Positions 9,859 through 22,586 of a stretch of 64,000 nucleotides of DNA are shown piece by piece (the stretch's first letter is position 1; each line of letters starts with the position of its first letter). The notes under the pieces were generated by a model, which made no database searches, had not been told where the DNA came from, and worked only from the letters and a program-made list of their open reading frames with translations. A program made the position numbers and the translations under genes. This DNA comes from Nymphaea colorata. Taxonomy: Eukaryota; Streptophyta; Magnoliopsida; Nymphaeales; Nymphaeaceae. The DNA is taken from assembly GCF_008831285.2 (NCBI RefSeq), contig NC_045143.1, positions 12,203,214 through 12,267,213 on the forward strand. The letters run 5' to 3'.

Positions 9859-10157
9859 TGCTCTTTATACTTTGGCTTATTCATGTAAACCATTTATTAA
9901 ATGCCGTAGAAAAAATAAAGAAGGCAAATATCTTGTTTCAGATTGAATTTGTTATACTTCTCATTATTTTATTAGCAACATATCTTGGTCCAATAGATAA
10001 ATTGGGTCTGCTCTTTAAACTTTTGCTTATTTACGTAAACCAATGATTAAATGCAATAGAGAAAATAAAGAAAGCAAATGCCTTGGTAGAGATTGAATTT
10101 GTTTATACTTCTCATGATTTTACCATCGGCATATCTTGTTCCATTAGACAACTTCCT
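9859..10157 (+). repeat. Tandem duplication of about 150 bp
   Basis: The segment starting GCTCTTTATACTTTGGCTTA (about 9859-10008) is followed directly by a second copy starting GCTCTTTAAACTTTTGCTTA (about 10010-10157). The two copies share the AAATAAAGAA and GATTGAATTTGTT stretches and the end ATATCTTG. Mismatches are scattered along the length, so the duplication is not recent. Confidence 0.8.
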
Positions 10158-10412
10158 TTGTATTATATAAAATAGTAGTATAGTGCAAACATAAGAAATG
10201 AGAAAAAACCCAATTTTGTAAATTAGCAAGACAGTAAGATCCTGATCATAAATTGTGTTTGTAACATTGATCATCATATAAGAGTTTCAGAAAAAATGCC
10301 ATGGATGCATTTTCGTGGCAAATATGAAACATTGAGTGAGATATGTTACTTTGATCAATAACGGCTTGTAAGTTCTCGATTGTCATAAAACTAATGAGGA
10401 AGTCCAAAGTCC

Positions 10413-10640
10413 CCTAGGGGGTTAGTGCAATAGTCAGGATAGGGGCTGCTAAACAGTCCGTTCCTATTTCAAACCCTTGGAGCATCAACTCTTTGTGTTG
10501 TAAATGAAAGATTACCCATCTACAAATTGAAACACTATAGGAAAGGCACCATGAGGATCCAAAGCAGACCCTGTACCCTAAAAAGACAAGGGATTATGTG
10601 AGAGCTTCGGCTCCGTCATAGGTGGTATAATGAATTACTC
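10413..10640 (+). mobile_element. Possible tRNA-derived SINE
   Basis: GGTTAGTGCAATAGTCAGG near 10420-10438 resembles a tRNA A box, and ATTTCAAACCCTTGG near 10467-10481 resembles a B box, at roughly the right spacing. A less tRNA-like tail follows. I find no clear target duplication or poly-A end, so this is a weak call. Confidence 0.3.
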
Positions 10641-11437
10641 TTTCTGCTCACCCAGAGTGAGAAAATCCAAAAGCCACGTAACATAACCACATTAAGTGGT
10701 TAGGTACGCAGATGACTACATCAAGCCATTTAATCAATCCCTGCATAAGTTTATACTGTTGCATCAACTTCTTTCGATAGACTGACAGCGGCCTTTTATA
10801 TCTCGCTGAACAAAGATGTACCTTAGGTTGGTATTGGTAAAACCATGGAGGTCCCCCTTCCTTATTGTTCCAATTATGGCTCAATATTGAACAGTACAGC
10901 CAACTTGAACTTTACCGCAAGCAACATCTGCCATGAATTTTCAACTTACTGCAGTCATTTTCAAGTAGCGGCACCGTCAAGTTTCTCCTATATTCTCGAA
11001 TGAGCAAAGTTCGTCCTTGTCGCTTACTGGCCTGCAAGAGATTCCTTTCACTTAAATTTTAAACTTTTGAGTTGAACTGTAATTAACGGTTTGCCTCATC
11101 TCTGGCTAGCTTTCAAAAGTTCAAAAAAAAAAAAAAGTTCTCATGAAGAGGCTAGCATTTTTTTCTCTTGTTTAGAAAATTTAAGAGAAAAAAAAAAGAA
11201 CTTTTTGGAGAACTCACCGATGTAATGGTGATTGACATGAAGCATGGATGTCATGGCTCATTTCTCCATGAACACCACCACCATACATATGAAGAAAAAG
11301 CACATGGTAGCTGGTCCCATGAGATGGAAAGGGGGTCATGCCCTGTCCCAAACACTTGCATGTGCCCCAAATTAACATCCATGCTTTTGAGCCCAAAATT
11401 ATTGAAGGCTTCAATCGCCACAATCACCCCTTCACTG
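10641..11437. other. Upstream region of the expansin gene
   Basis: No gene is seen. The part from about 11100 contains A-rich runs, then a stretch of mixed composition leading to the TATA box. The frames at 11168-11484 overlap in both directions and show no domain. Confidence 0.5.
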
Positions 11438-11443
11438 TATAAG
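11438..11443 (+). promoter_or_regulatory. TATA box of the expansin gene
   Basis: TATAAG in the context CACTGTATAAGTAGACAAC, about 100 bases before the expansin start codon. Transcription would then start near 11468-11475, giving a 5' leader of about 70 bases that is rich in C and T, as is common in plants. Confidence 0.65.
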
Positions 11444-11543
11444 TAGACAACCTTATCCCTCTCCTTGAAGCCACAATCTCCCACTTACAATCTTACACCC
11501 TCTTCTTCCTTCTCTTGTTGTCCCTTAGTTTCCTTGTGTAGCC

Positions 11544-13579
11544 ATGTCTGCAGGTCTTAGCCTGCTTCGTTTCCTTACGTTGGTATCCATAATTGTTTTT
11601 CTCTCTTTCTTGAGGTGTGATGCCTACGAAGGAGGAGGTTGGACGAATGGCCATGCCACATTTTATGGTGGAGGTGACGCATCTGGCACCATGGGTAGGT
11701 ATTCTTTATCTGGCTTAAACACTGAAGTTTCCCGGGATGAGTCTATATTGCCTTTTCTTGATTAAGTAGCAGCTACATGCTCCATCTATATTGAAATTGT
11801 TCTTAGAGGGCCACCAGAATGGGAGTGTTTGGTTCGAACCCTCATTGTGAATAGACAAAACATTAGGATCTACCTTAACTTGACCGTGATGTAATCTCCC
11901 ATGAGGGCTTTTTTGGTAACACGTAACATTTTGTGTCGAAGAACGAAGTGTTCCCGTTACAAACCACCCTTTAAGGCAACTAAGGCATCTGTTCAGTCTC
12001 CCTTTCCATTGTTCTGTCTTTACTGTTGAGATCTTCTTCTTGCAGGGGGGGCTTGTGGGTATGGAAACTTGTACAGCCAAGGCTATGGGACCCTGACTGC
12101 GGCCCTAAGCACGGCCTTGTTCAACGACGGCCTGAGCTGCGGGTCGTGCTACGAGATGTGGTGTACCAACGACCCGAGATGGTGCCTTCCGGGTTCCATC
12201 ACCGTCACGGCTACGAACTTCTGCCCGCCAAACTTTGGGTTGTCTAATGATAACGGGGGATGGTGCAATCCTCCTCTTCAACATTTTGACTTGGCCGAGC
12301 CTGCCTTCCTGCAAATTGCGCAGTATAGGGCGGGGATCGTTCCTGTATCATTCAGAAGGTAATTCGTGTTTGGTTTAAGTATGCTTACTTTTGGTCTTGA
12401 CTTCTTTCCAGCTTGTGACTTTCAATTGAACCTTAGCTAGAGCCAGCAAAGTAAGATTCTGGACAGAAAATTAATACAGTAAAGAAGGATGATCAAGTTA
12501 TGTTCAAAATAGTTCCTGCTCATTGGCTTTTTTTTTTTTTTTTTTTTTTTTCTCTGGAATACGTTGGGAAACATAATATACGTATATATGGTTAATTTAC
12601 ATTTAGCTGCCTAGCTCACATTTTTAAATAATAAGATACCTACATCCTTCTTTTGAAAAATTAATGGTTCATGAGATCCATCCAGTTATGCGTTTCTTCC
12701 AGGACTCGGGTAAGCCTTAATTTGAAGAAGACGATCATGATATATGTGTGTGTGTGTTGAGGGGGGGGGGGGGGGGGGGGGAGGGGGCAGAGAGAGCGAG
12801 AGAGAGAGAGAGAGAGAGAGGGAGAGATGATTTTAACAGGTAAATAATGTTTCTAATGAAAATTAAAAAGAAAATAATCCTAACATCAATTTGAAAAGTT
12901 GGGCGCTTAACTCACGTATTTGAATCTATAGCAACCTCCGTAGATCAGGGGGCAAGAACACAGAATAATGCCCCAATTTCCAAAAATGCCCCTATTTCTA
13001 AGCTTATAAGAAAGCAGCATACGTCACAAGTGCTTTTTTAATAGTCTGACTAAGGTCGACCATTGGGACCAAGGAGAAGGAGGTCAAGAATTTGATCTGT
13101 GGGTTTGCCTCTTGGCATATCGCCGTTTAAGCACTGTACAAACAAATTAAATCAAGGAAGCATGCAGTAAGATTATAATTAATTACATATAGAAGCAATA
13201 ATCGGGATTATGTTGGTCTTTATCTAGCAATTAACTGAATTATGATCAAGATATATTCTCTTTTATGTTAAGCAGGGTTCCATGCGTAAAGAAAGGTGGG
13301 GTGCGTTTCACCATCAATGGACACTCGTACTTCAACTTGGTACTCATCACCAACGTTGGAGGTGCAGGGGATATCCATGCAGTGTCCATCAAGGGTTCGA
13401 GGACTGGCTGGCAGGCCATGTCCAGAAATTGGGGCCAAAACTGGCAGAGCAACTCCTACCTCAATGGGCAAGCCCTCTCCTTCCAAGTGACCACCAGTGA
13501 TGGCCGAACGTTCACAAGCTACAACGTCGCACCATCCAATTGGCAGTTCGGACAAACATTTGAAGGGAGCCAATTCTAA
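11544..13579 (+). CDS. Alpha-expansin (EXPA), three exons
   Basis: Exons 11544-11694, 12046-12358 and 13276-13579 join to 255 residues plus stop. All four splice borders are GT/AG and the phases fit. Alpha-expansins are secreted and loosen the wall at low pH by disturbing cellulose-xyloglucan contacts, without cutting bonds. Residues 1 to about 27 form a hydrophobic signal peptide. The first domain (related to glycosyl hydrolase family 45) shows [20 protein letters not shown], paired cysteines (54, 82, 85, 90, 97, 110, 124) and the HFD motif at 130-132. The second domain, from about residue 160, is the cellulose-binding domain with [19 protein letters not shown] and conserved tryptophans in [14 protein letters not shown]. 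It ends [13 protein letters not shown], near the family's usual ending. Length and intron positions are normal. Intron 2 is long (917 bases) and holds simple repeats. The gene looks intact; which EXPA member it is cannot be told here. Confidence 0.96.
12528..12552 (+). repeat. Poly-T tract in expansin intron 2
   Basis: A run of more than 20 T inside intron 2. It marks a slippage-prone site and has no coding meaning. Confidence 0.9.
12747..12826 (+). repeat. Compound microsatellite in expansin intron 2
   Basis: A TG run, then about 20 consecutive G with one interrupting A, then a GA run of about 20 units. Three simple repeats stand next to each other in the intron. The G run length may be uncertain because such runs are hard to sequence. 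Confidence 0.92.
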
Positions 13580-16500
13580 TATGAGCGATCAGTGGGTCAT
13601 TACCTTATGTTGCAATTAGAGAAGTAAAACAAAAAGAAAGAGAAAAAAAAGGATAAGTGCATTAACTTTAGCTGCATTGAGATGCCATTGCAGTTCAGAG
13701 TATGCGAAGCATGCAATCTTACGAGACATGCTTCTTGGCTTACTCTAGAAATGAATAGAAAGAGTTAAGGGTACAGCGGCATCCTAATCAGAGGCTGCCA
13801 TGACATGGTTTTCTTAAATTATATAGAATTATGATACATTCGTGCCATGTAAGAGATGAGTGTTCACAATAGTATATTAATTCCCTATTTTGCTTGCGGT
13901 TTGAATTATGGGTCCTTCAGTTTATGTTTTTGCTTGATCTAATTCACGTGCACACAAGCAGCAAAATAGTTAACTATGCATGTGTGCATAGCGTGTAGTT
14001 CAAAATATTTTAGTTAGTTACACAAAAGAGAAAAACAAAGTCGTATATGAAAGTCTCAGTCTAGCTCCCCAGCTATCAAATGACAGAACAAAACTGTCAA
14101 GGCTATCACCTCCATCGGCTTCTAGTGAGTTGGACCAACTCAATTGCATATTAATAACATGTATACAGTTGTCCACATATGCAAAACCGATGAACCTCAC
14201 TGTGTATAAATACAAACTGAAAGCAATTGGCACAAGCTAAAATGCTAAGAGCTAGACATGTACAATAGAGTTAATATGAGTATCATAACAAGGGTAATAT
14301 GTTGAACCTTTTGAAACATTTTCCCAGTTCAAGCCATCTTTAAGATTTGATTAAAAGAAAAAGGTGAAAAAAAGAACATCATTTGTCATTTGGATCAAAG
14401 TGTTTCTTTATCTGAAGAACAACTGGAGATGGTAGTAAAATTCTCCTGCTAATCTGAAATCTCTTGTCCTTTACTTCTCATGACAGTCGATGCTAAATCC
14501 CCATGACTTTCAACAACTTTCATCTATTGGACACCACTTCCTCATCTGATTTAGCTACAAGGCAATTGATCTTTTTTTGCTTGGCACATTCTTTTCTAGA
14601 GAATTAGTACCTTTGCTATTATTGCATGCGAAATTTCTCTTTAACCATTTGTTGTAGACAAAAAGTAAAAAAGATATATACAAGGCTCACCATGGAAAAG
14701 CAATATAAGGATAGGATTATGAGGTCCCTAGAGATCCAACTACAGTAGTAAGAACAGGTAGTCTGAAAAAAAAGAAAGAGAAGACCATTGTCATATTTTT
14801 TCCATCATGTTAAAATGAATGACAAAGAAGGTTTCATCACCTTATATTTTTTAATTTTACAGTTGATTGTACAAAGAGAAGCGGGAAGGAGAAAGAGACT
14901 CAGAACAACGCATCTTAAGTAACTAATGTCTTTGGGAACATTTGTCTAATTTATTTTGCTGCATAATTATGACTGTTGTTTGTCTAGTAAATTTTCATCA
15001 AATTTTTACATTTTATGATGTGACTCAACTTCTTGACATTAAATTTTTTCATTTTCTCTATTCTAACAAGCAATAATATTTTTTATTTTTTTTATTTTAA
15101 CCAATTAAAGGGGCTGATATTAATTTTCTGAGTGTATCTATGGATGTGTTTCACTAATTCTCATTTACATAGTCTTTCTTTGGGTGATATTTTATGGATT
15201 CAGTCTCCTTAAATATGAATCCTTTGAAACATATTGCCTATCAGTTTTTTTTTTTCGTATTTATGCGTTCATAACCCTGCTCATTGTCGATTGATGGAAG
15301 TTCTTGTTTGAGATATTTTAAGAAGATAAAGACTCTTTTACATCTGTTGTTTGGGACTTGGAAGTATATTAACTTTTGCATGATGTTGTTAATGTTGATA
15401 TGTCAATCACTCATACTTTGTGCTGTATTTGGATGGGTGCTTACTGCTTATTAATAGATGTTGTGGAAGAAGTTAATCTTAGCATGACATGAAAATCGAT
15501 ATTGGATATTTTATGCATGCTTAGACTAATAGGTTGCTTAACTGAAATACTTTGTACATACAAAATATAGAAAATTTCTTTTTATAGAAATTTTTACATG
15601 CATGTACTTTTCACCCTGCCAAATTCAATAATAGAATTATATACTAAATTTAAATTTCACTGCTAATTAATCTTACGTTCTTATATAATCCATCTAACTT
15701 TATCCCAAATGTAATTTATCTTCGGTGTCACCATTCCCTTTTCTTTGACTATGTTAAAGAAATCCTAGAAGTCTAGGTACAAGCAGTTAAGATATGTTTT
15801 TAAATTTTTCTTTTTTCTTTTTAGGCACTATACCTTCAACTACATATGAAAAATTCAGTTTTGGTGACCTTTAGGGCCAAATGTGGGCAAGCAGCAATAC
15901 CTATGGGTGGCTTTTGAAACTGTAATAAAGGTTTTAGCTGTAGGTTGAAAAGCAGACAATTTGCCACAATTTGTTAAAAACCTTCTTCACATTTAATGAC
16001 AATTTGTTGAGCATTTTCTAAAAGAAAATTTATGAATTTATGATGTCAACATGCATTCGGTTAAAATCCACAATTAGTGGTGACCAGCCTCACTTTGACC
16101 TTTACTGTTTGCAGGGGTTCAAATGCTCAAATCTCCTACTTCTTTCCTTTTTACTTGTTCTTTCAGCTTCCATAATCATGCAGTTTGCATTACAAGTCTT
16201 ACTTTTTGTTTGTCTTCCTTCTTTCATCAATGGCATCGTCCACTTATAACATCATTGTGCAATGTTATGTGTATTGTCTAAATTATTTTTTCCACCTAAT
16301 TGCTATAAAATGTATTTTATTGCTTTCTCATGATTGTGCTACGTAGAAACCAGATCATTAGGTTAGGAACAAAAACCAGACCCTTTAAATATGATATTTA
16401 AATTTTTTTAATCTAACCTATGATCTTAAGGATAAGTTGATGCGAAATATATATTAAGTTGATCATTTTTTGGGTTTTAATAGTGTTCTTATAAAAAGCA

Positions 16501-16977
16501 AACATGAATGGCTCTCATAGCAACAACTTTTTGATAATAGAAAAATCAACATGTTTCATAAAAACAAATTGATTGCAAGCATGTTTTATATAAAAATGGT
16601 TTTTATAAAAGTATTAGGATGTTTATATTTTATTTAAAATTATTTTTAGCAAAAAATTAAGAGTCTGATTTTTATCCCTGACCTAAGTGTCTGGTTTTTA
16701 CCAATTTCTATATGTATATATATATACACACACACACAAGAAATATTTGTTTCAAGTAAATGTCAAATCTTTTGCATAAATTCATTTTCAGTAAAATTCC
16801 AACAATCTCATATTTATCTTCTTAATTTAAATCAGAACATGTCTGGAAAAGGCTCAAAAATATTTGTTTATGACAAACAATGTTACAGTTAGTTTATGTT
16901 AACATTGGTTATTTATTTTCATTTACTAAGTTGGTTTTTGATACATCATACATGTCATTCATGATTATGAATGTATA
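13580..16977. other. Long AT-rich intergenic region
   Basis: The first 200 bases are probably the expansin 3' untranslated region. The rest is AT-rich with many stop codons in all frames. It holds a TA/CA microsatellite near 16714-16738. I see no gene, RNA or clear element boundary. Confidence 0.6.
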
Positions 16978-18000
16978 ATGAACCAAGTTGATTGTGGAGA
17001 TAGGAGTCAAGCTCAGTGGAACCAAAAATTGGACAAGTTAATCCTAGACATTATATGTAAGAATACGACTGATAGAAAGAAAACATGTAATGGGTTTGAC
17101 AGGGCTGGTTGGGACAAGATTTTGGGTGAGTTCAATAATGAATATAACTTAAACTATGACAAAGAATGACGTAAAAATTGATTTAGAGTACTGAAGAAAA
17201 TGTACAATGTCATGAAAGACATGCTAAGTCAAAGCAATTTTGGATTGGATCCAAGTACTGGTGCATAGATGTTGCATATGAGGTATGAAATGATTATTTG
17301 CAAGTAAATAAGAAGCTCTTAACATAAAAACCAACTAAATTATATATTGTTAATACTCATTAACATAGCAACTAACTAAATTATATCTTGTGCAAGAGTA
17401 ATCGTAATGCTAAAGATGATTGGAACTTCATATTCATTGACGAAATGAATATTATCTATTCAAATTCAACTGCTCATGGGCATGGACCAAGTGCATTACC
17501 TATAGGCACATGTATAAGTGAGGAAACATCATATGTTCCTTTGACAGATGAATAATACATGGATTTTCATAACACAACTCCAACAACTCTTACATCTGTA
17601 AGTCATAGTTATCAAAGTGCCAAATCATTTTACTATAATGCCCACATAGAACATGTGGATGAAAATATCATAGAATCTAAATCTCAAACACTAACACAAT
17701 GACCATGTAAACATGGTTGTCAAAAGTCTAAAATATCATATTCTATGTCACAATTTGCTTCATCTTTGGAAGCAAGACCCGATAGATGGTTGAATACCAA
17801 TAATGAACAGAAAGTCACCTAGAATACCATGAAGCAAAGGTTGCATGGTGTGAATTACATTCGATGACTACTTGCATAAATGAAGTTGTAAAGATTAAAG
17901 ATGATAGGGAGTTGATTATGTTTTTCATTGACACATTTAATATTGAGTGTTATGAAGAAACATTTATGGCTACCGGAGCATCTTTGTAAGAATTGGTTGC
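16978..18000 (+). pseudogene. PIF/Harbinger ORF1: Myb/SANT-like protein (decayed)
   Basis: The frame at 16978-17169 gives QAQWNQKLDKLILDII, then FDRAGWDKILGEFNNEYNLNY. After a stop, VLKKMYNVMKDMLSQSNFG and LDPSTGA follow up to about 17266. This is the order of the Myb_DNA-bind_3 domain: W-x-x-x-x-D, then G-W-x-x-I-x-x-x-F-N, L-K-x-x-Y, and G-x-D. Such proteins are encoded beside the transposase in plant PIF/Harbinger elements, where they help the transposase bind DNA; others are host genes. Stops at 17167 and after make this a pseudogene. More of its C-terminal part may lie up to about 18000. The transposase remnant 2.6 kb downstream on the same strand supports an element origin. Confidence 0.7.
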
Positions 18001-18231
18001 ATCATCTTAGGAAAGAAAAATGAGGTATAATAATCTTTCTATTTAGTATGTTTGCTAACTTTACTGTCAGTTTGCTTTGTTACTAATGTGATATGTCTTA
18101 TATACATTAAAAATATAATGTTTGTGTTATCTTCTTGATAGTGATATGGTCCATGCTAATCACATGTCATTTACAAATTCAGTTATTTACATGTTATTTA
18201 CAACACATGGAAAGTTCAAGCAATGTTGTAA

Positions 18232-18300
18232 AAGGTGATGAGGCGAGGTAAAGTGTTGAGCATATCATGAGGTGAGGTGAGGTGAGACAGTGATTGAAGT
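18232..18300 (+). repeat. Short GAGGTGAGGTGAGG repeat
   Basis: A small G-rich cluster of GAGG units (GATGAGGCGAGG, then GAGGTGAGGTGAGGTGAG) in AT-rich surroundings between the two Harbinger remnants. No function is evident. Confidence 0.5.
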
Positions 18301-19039
18301 GTAACCTTCATGGTCAAATTTGTTAATTATATAATATTTATATAAATAATATGAAATTTGAAAAAACAAGTAAAATAACAAAAATATGAAAGTAGACCAA
18401 TTTTTTGTGAGTACATTTTTTTGCTTTGTGAACCGTTGAAATATTTTTTTGTTTTTATTCAAAGTTCATTAATAAATAGTAAAAAATATTTTAAAAAACA
18501 GACTCTAGGCAACAACATATCATATGCAAGTAGATGACATGCTAAGAGGAGGTGTGCAGATGCAAAAATCCAGTGACATGCTATCCACAGTGTCACCAAA
18601 GAGATTTTAAGTTTAACTTTTCATTCATTTGGGCATATATATGTGCAAGCACCCATAGTATCTCTGGACAATCTTGATGACAACAATAATGACAATTAAA
18701 ATGTGGTAATAATAAGTACTTGTTAATTCTATATGCATTATATGCTAGTAATGTACATGACATTAAAAATGAATCAAGTTGAGAATGTATACCCTTTCAT
18801 TAAAACTAATAAAGTTAATGCTTTGAATTTCAAACATTGATAAATTGTTAATGCACAGAGGTCATGATGTTGATAATTGAAACAAATTGATGGCAAGGAA
18901 TAGAACAAGGCAAAAGAAAATACGAGGCTGGATTTTTCGCACTTGTGAAACTTTCATAAAAAGTAATCAGTTTCCAATTAATTTCCTAATATTCACAGTT
19001 CGTATCAACACTTTATTAATTCACCTTTTGGGTCATTCC

Positions 19040-19300
19040 TAAAAATTAATAAGCATTGTGATGGTCAAGCGGCTGCTTTCTGTCCATTTTCCTCTATGGC
19101 AGACCGCTGCTCTCTCTCCCTCACTTTGTAGAGATTGAGCGAGAGGGGGAGGGCCAGCAGCACTCACACACAGAGAGTGAGAAAGAGATATTGAGTGGCA
19201 AGACAAATTGAGAAGATCAAGAAAGGAACCTTCCAGCAGCAGTGGTAGAGTTGATTTTGGTGGTGGCTCCACCATCAGCAGCAACAGCAATAAGCTTTAC
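19040..19300. other. CT/GA-rich island
   Basis: A stretch of higher GC content with GAGA-type runs between AT-rich flanks. The - strand frame of 83 residues is Leu/Ser-rich and shows no domain. It may be an untranslated exon or a small inserted repeat; I cannot tell which. Confidence 0.35.
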
Positions 19301-19576
19301 AATGGATGAAAAGGGGGAAAATGGTACAATACCAATGGGTTCACTGTAACAGTGCCAGTTTTTAATTTTTTTTGTTAATTTTCAATTTTAAACCATAAAA
19401 AATGTCTTTGTCCTTGAGGTGTACACCTTACATATGAGTATATGTTGGGTTGAAGCATACGCCTCAACCCGATGAAGCATACACTTTATGGACACTTGCG
19501 CTTCACCCTTGTGCTTCGAAGCATTTTATGAAAAAATGCCTCCAAACACATTTTTTTGGCATGAGGCGTATGCCTC

Positions 19577-20720
19577 TTACAACTATGAGTTCAAGTGCTA
19601 GAGCAAATAATGATACTGAATATTTTTTGAGTGATGAACTCAAATACAATATAGAAGATGAGTATGAACAAAGCATAGTTGAAAATAGGGTTATTGGCTC
19701 CCCATGTGAAACTATTATGGACTTCTTACATAAATAACCTACACATGTTTTGAACTTTTTTGATGCATCATGGGTTGTCATTATACTTTGTGGCCATGAA
19801 CAATTGTCACATGATATGTTTCATATGGATGCACAGATTTTTCTTTGTCTTGCTCAATCGCTAAAAAAAATGTCTTTTACGAGATAGATGATAAGTAGCT
19901 ATGGAAGAACAGTTGGCAATATTTATGATGGTCATTGGATAGAATAATCAATATAAATCTTTGCAAGACCATTTCCAACATTCTCAAGAAACCATTTTAA
20001 AGCATTTCCACAATACTTTAAAGGAAATCTTATTGAGATGAAAATTGATGCCACACACATTCTAATGATAGTTTCAGTAGAATATCAAGTTAGATATCAA
20101 AAGAAAGAAGATTTATCTCACTATATGTAATGTGTTCTTATACATTTGATCTACAATTGAAATTTATTTATGCATGATGAAAAGGATCTACAGTTGATGC
20201 TAGGACATTAGTAAAACTTCCAGACAGATCAAGCTTTGATTTTCTTCTAATTTTAAATGCTAATGTAACTTAACCACTTATTAGACTCATACATAACATG
20301 TTCATTGGTCTATTTTGTCTTATTTTAGTTTCTATAACATTTGTCATATGTAGGCAAACATTATCTTGTTGACTCAGGATATGTCAAGACTCTCTAATTT
20401 CTTACTCCAATATGTGGTTATTAACAATATTTGAAAGAATTCACAAACAGACAATCATTTAAGAATGATGTAGACTTTTATAATTTTAGACATTCATCAC
20501 TTAGAATGTAATTGAATGTTGTTTTTAAATTCTAAAAACTAGATTTTTGATCTTAAATACGCCATTCCATTCTTGTTGATACACAAAGTGACATTGTTAT
20601 TGCAGATTGTATACTGCATAATTACATTTGAATCAATAAGATTGATGATTTTATATCGAGAAATTATGGGGAAGATTAGATTCCACAACAAACACATGAA
20701 GGTCAACCTAGTTGAGGACG
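19577..20720 (+). pseudogene. PIF/Harbinger transposase (decayed)
   Basis: The frame 19450-19737 includes a plausible start in MSSSARANNDTEYFL. Later segments, in shifting frames, match the Harbinger transposase in order. AMEEQLAIFMMVIG and SLQDHFQHSQETILKHFH lie near 19898-20020. MKIDATHI near 20038-20062 corresponds to the family's I-D-G-T-H-I with the first catalytic Asp. GKHYLVDSGY near 20350-20390 holds the second catalytic Asp. RHSSLRM is near 20490-20510, and LHNYI plus INKIDDFI near 20609-20655 corresponds to the conserved L-H-N-x-I-R. Many stops separate these, so the gene is dead. The enzyme would cut and rejoin element ends at TWA targets. Together with the Myb-like ORF at 16978 it marks an old autonomous element. 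Confidence 0.85.
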
Positions 20721-22578
20721 TCCAGTTGAGCACGTCTCAACATACGTAGCATGATGCAGCAAAAACATTTAGAAAATTAGTTGCAGAGTTGGAAATGGTC
20801 TTGCAAAGATCAATTTAGAAGAGATAGATATTGATGTTGGATGATGAAACCATTTTTTATTCTTTCCCTTAATAACTCTTGTGTAGTAACAAATTTTATG
20901 TTGATGATATTAATGCAATTTAATTTCTTGCACAAGGAAGGTATTATGAAGATCACTGCATGACAAAGATACTATGTTGAAGAAAGATACTATGATAATG
21001 TTTCGTAGATTGCTAAAAAAATGTAAGTGCTATATTTTCTTGCTATAACAGTGATGGTTTATATGGACTCAATATATATTGCATGGTTTGTATGGAGTCA
21101 TATTTGTAAACTTGATGGGGACTTAATGTATGTGGTCTGTAAGAATATATATTTGTGGACTTAATTGACACTTTACATGTGTGATTTATATTGACTCATA
21201 TATGTAGATTTGATGGGGTTTGATATGCACTATTTGTTTGGTATGGACTCGTATTTGATGGGTGCCACATTCTTAAGATGAATTCTGAAATTCTCTGCAC
21301 ACGTAAATCTTGCTGGACTTTGGGTAATGGAATATATGAACTTTTATTTGCATGCTAGAGTTGCTTTATTCTTTCCCATTTTCTTTCTACTTGCTATCAA
21401 CTTTGTTCTTTTAGTCAATATTGTTGTAGCTATATACAGTGAAAGTGTAGGTCTGTTTCGTGGTGGCATTTTCCTTTTTTTATTTATTTCTTAGAGATCT
21501 TCTTTGGACCCTCACATGATGTGATCCTTTAGTAATTGAATTAACAAATTTGACCTCTCAAATGGATTTTAATTTTCCTTCTTCATGTGGTTGAGATCTG
21601 TAGGCTTTCTTTAGAATACATCTGAACCATTCAATAAGACCATTTTCTAATACAGTCCTTGCAACTTGTATGTCCTAGCAGTAGTGGTTTGTGAAGCTCG
21701 TATCTGGAAGATGCAATAAGAAGATGAAGATCTTTGCTATTTATTTAAATTGATTTTGCAAATCAGTAGTCAAATGGAGTCTTTTATTGATACTATATTG
21801 ATTGAGTAGTTGAATGAAAGTACTCAAAATTTGTCGGTGACAAGTGCTTGTCAGGAGAATCACAAATGCTTCCATTTTCATTTTTTCTGCTTATTCTTTT
21901 TTATGTTTTTATTTGCCATTTTTGCTTTGAAATTTTATTTCAGCATGTTTTTAAAGAGATCTATATTCTTTATTTTGGTTATCAGATATATTTATGGTAA
22001 TTTAGCTCAGCTTTTTAATTATAGTACCTGATGAACATTTATGGTTGCTATTTATATTCCTATCGTCAATTTCTTATTAATTGTGAACTTGTGTTTGAGA
22101 ACTGACGTTATGTTCTGCTCAGATATGCCACCTAAACAAGACAATGTGAGACCAATAGTGAGGATCTAGACACAATGAATTGATTTAACTCTAAGAGGCG
22201 TAGATCTAGTAGCTTTTACTATCTCCAAAGGTTTCAATAATTTCTATATAGAAGATCATTTATTATACATAATAGTAATTTATAGATTTCTACTTCTGAA
22301 ATATAAAATATGAAGGTCTGATGTAGGTAATGGGGAAAATTATGGCCAGTTATATGTGTCATTCACTTTTTTCAAGATCAAGAGTTATTGTGTGATCTAG
22401 TGGTGTCTGTACATGCTAACCAGTGCCTGCCCACCCTCGTTAAGCACTTCCTTATTCGTTTAGTTAATCTTCTGTCTTAAGTCTCCTCTTGCAATTGTTC
22501 TATGCAGATCTGGAACATTTTTCTAAAGCATATCTTGCAAGACTTTGGAAGCACCAGTCCTGGTATGATATCATTAGT
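20721..22578. other. Intergenic, no gene seen
   Basis: AT-rich sequence after the Harbinger transposase. I see T-rich tracts near 21885-21990 but no domain. The right end of the Harbinger element should lie in here, but I could not find a matching terminal repeat. Confidence 0.5.
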
Positions 22579-22586
22579 GTTATTCC

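Noticed and set aside
11715-12080. 121-codon - strand frame across expansin intron 1
   Set aside because: It lies over the intron and the start of exon 2 of a clear gene on the other strand and shows no domain.
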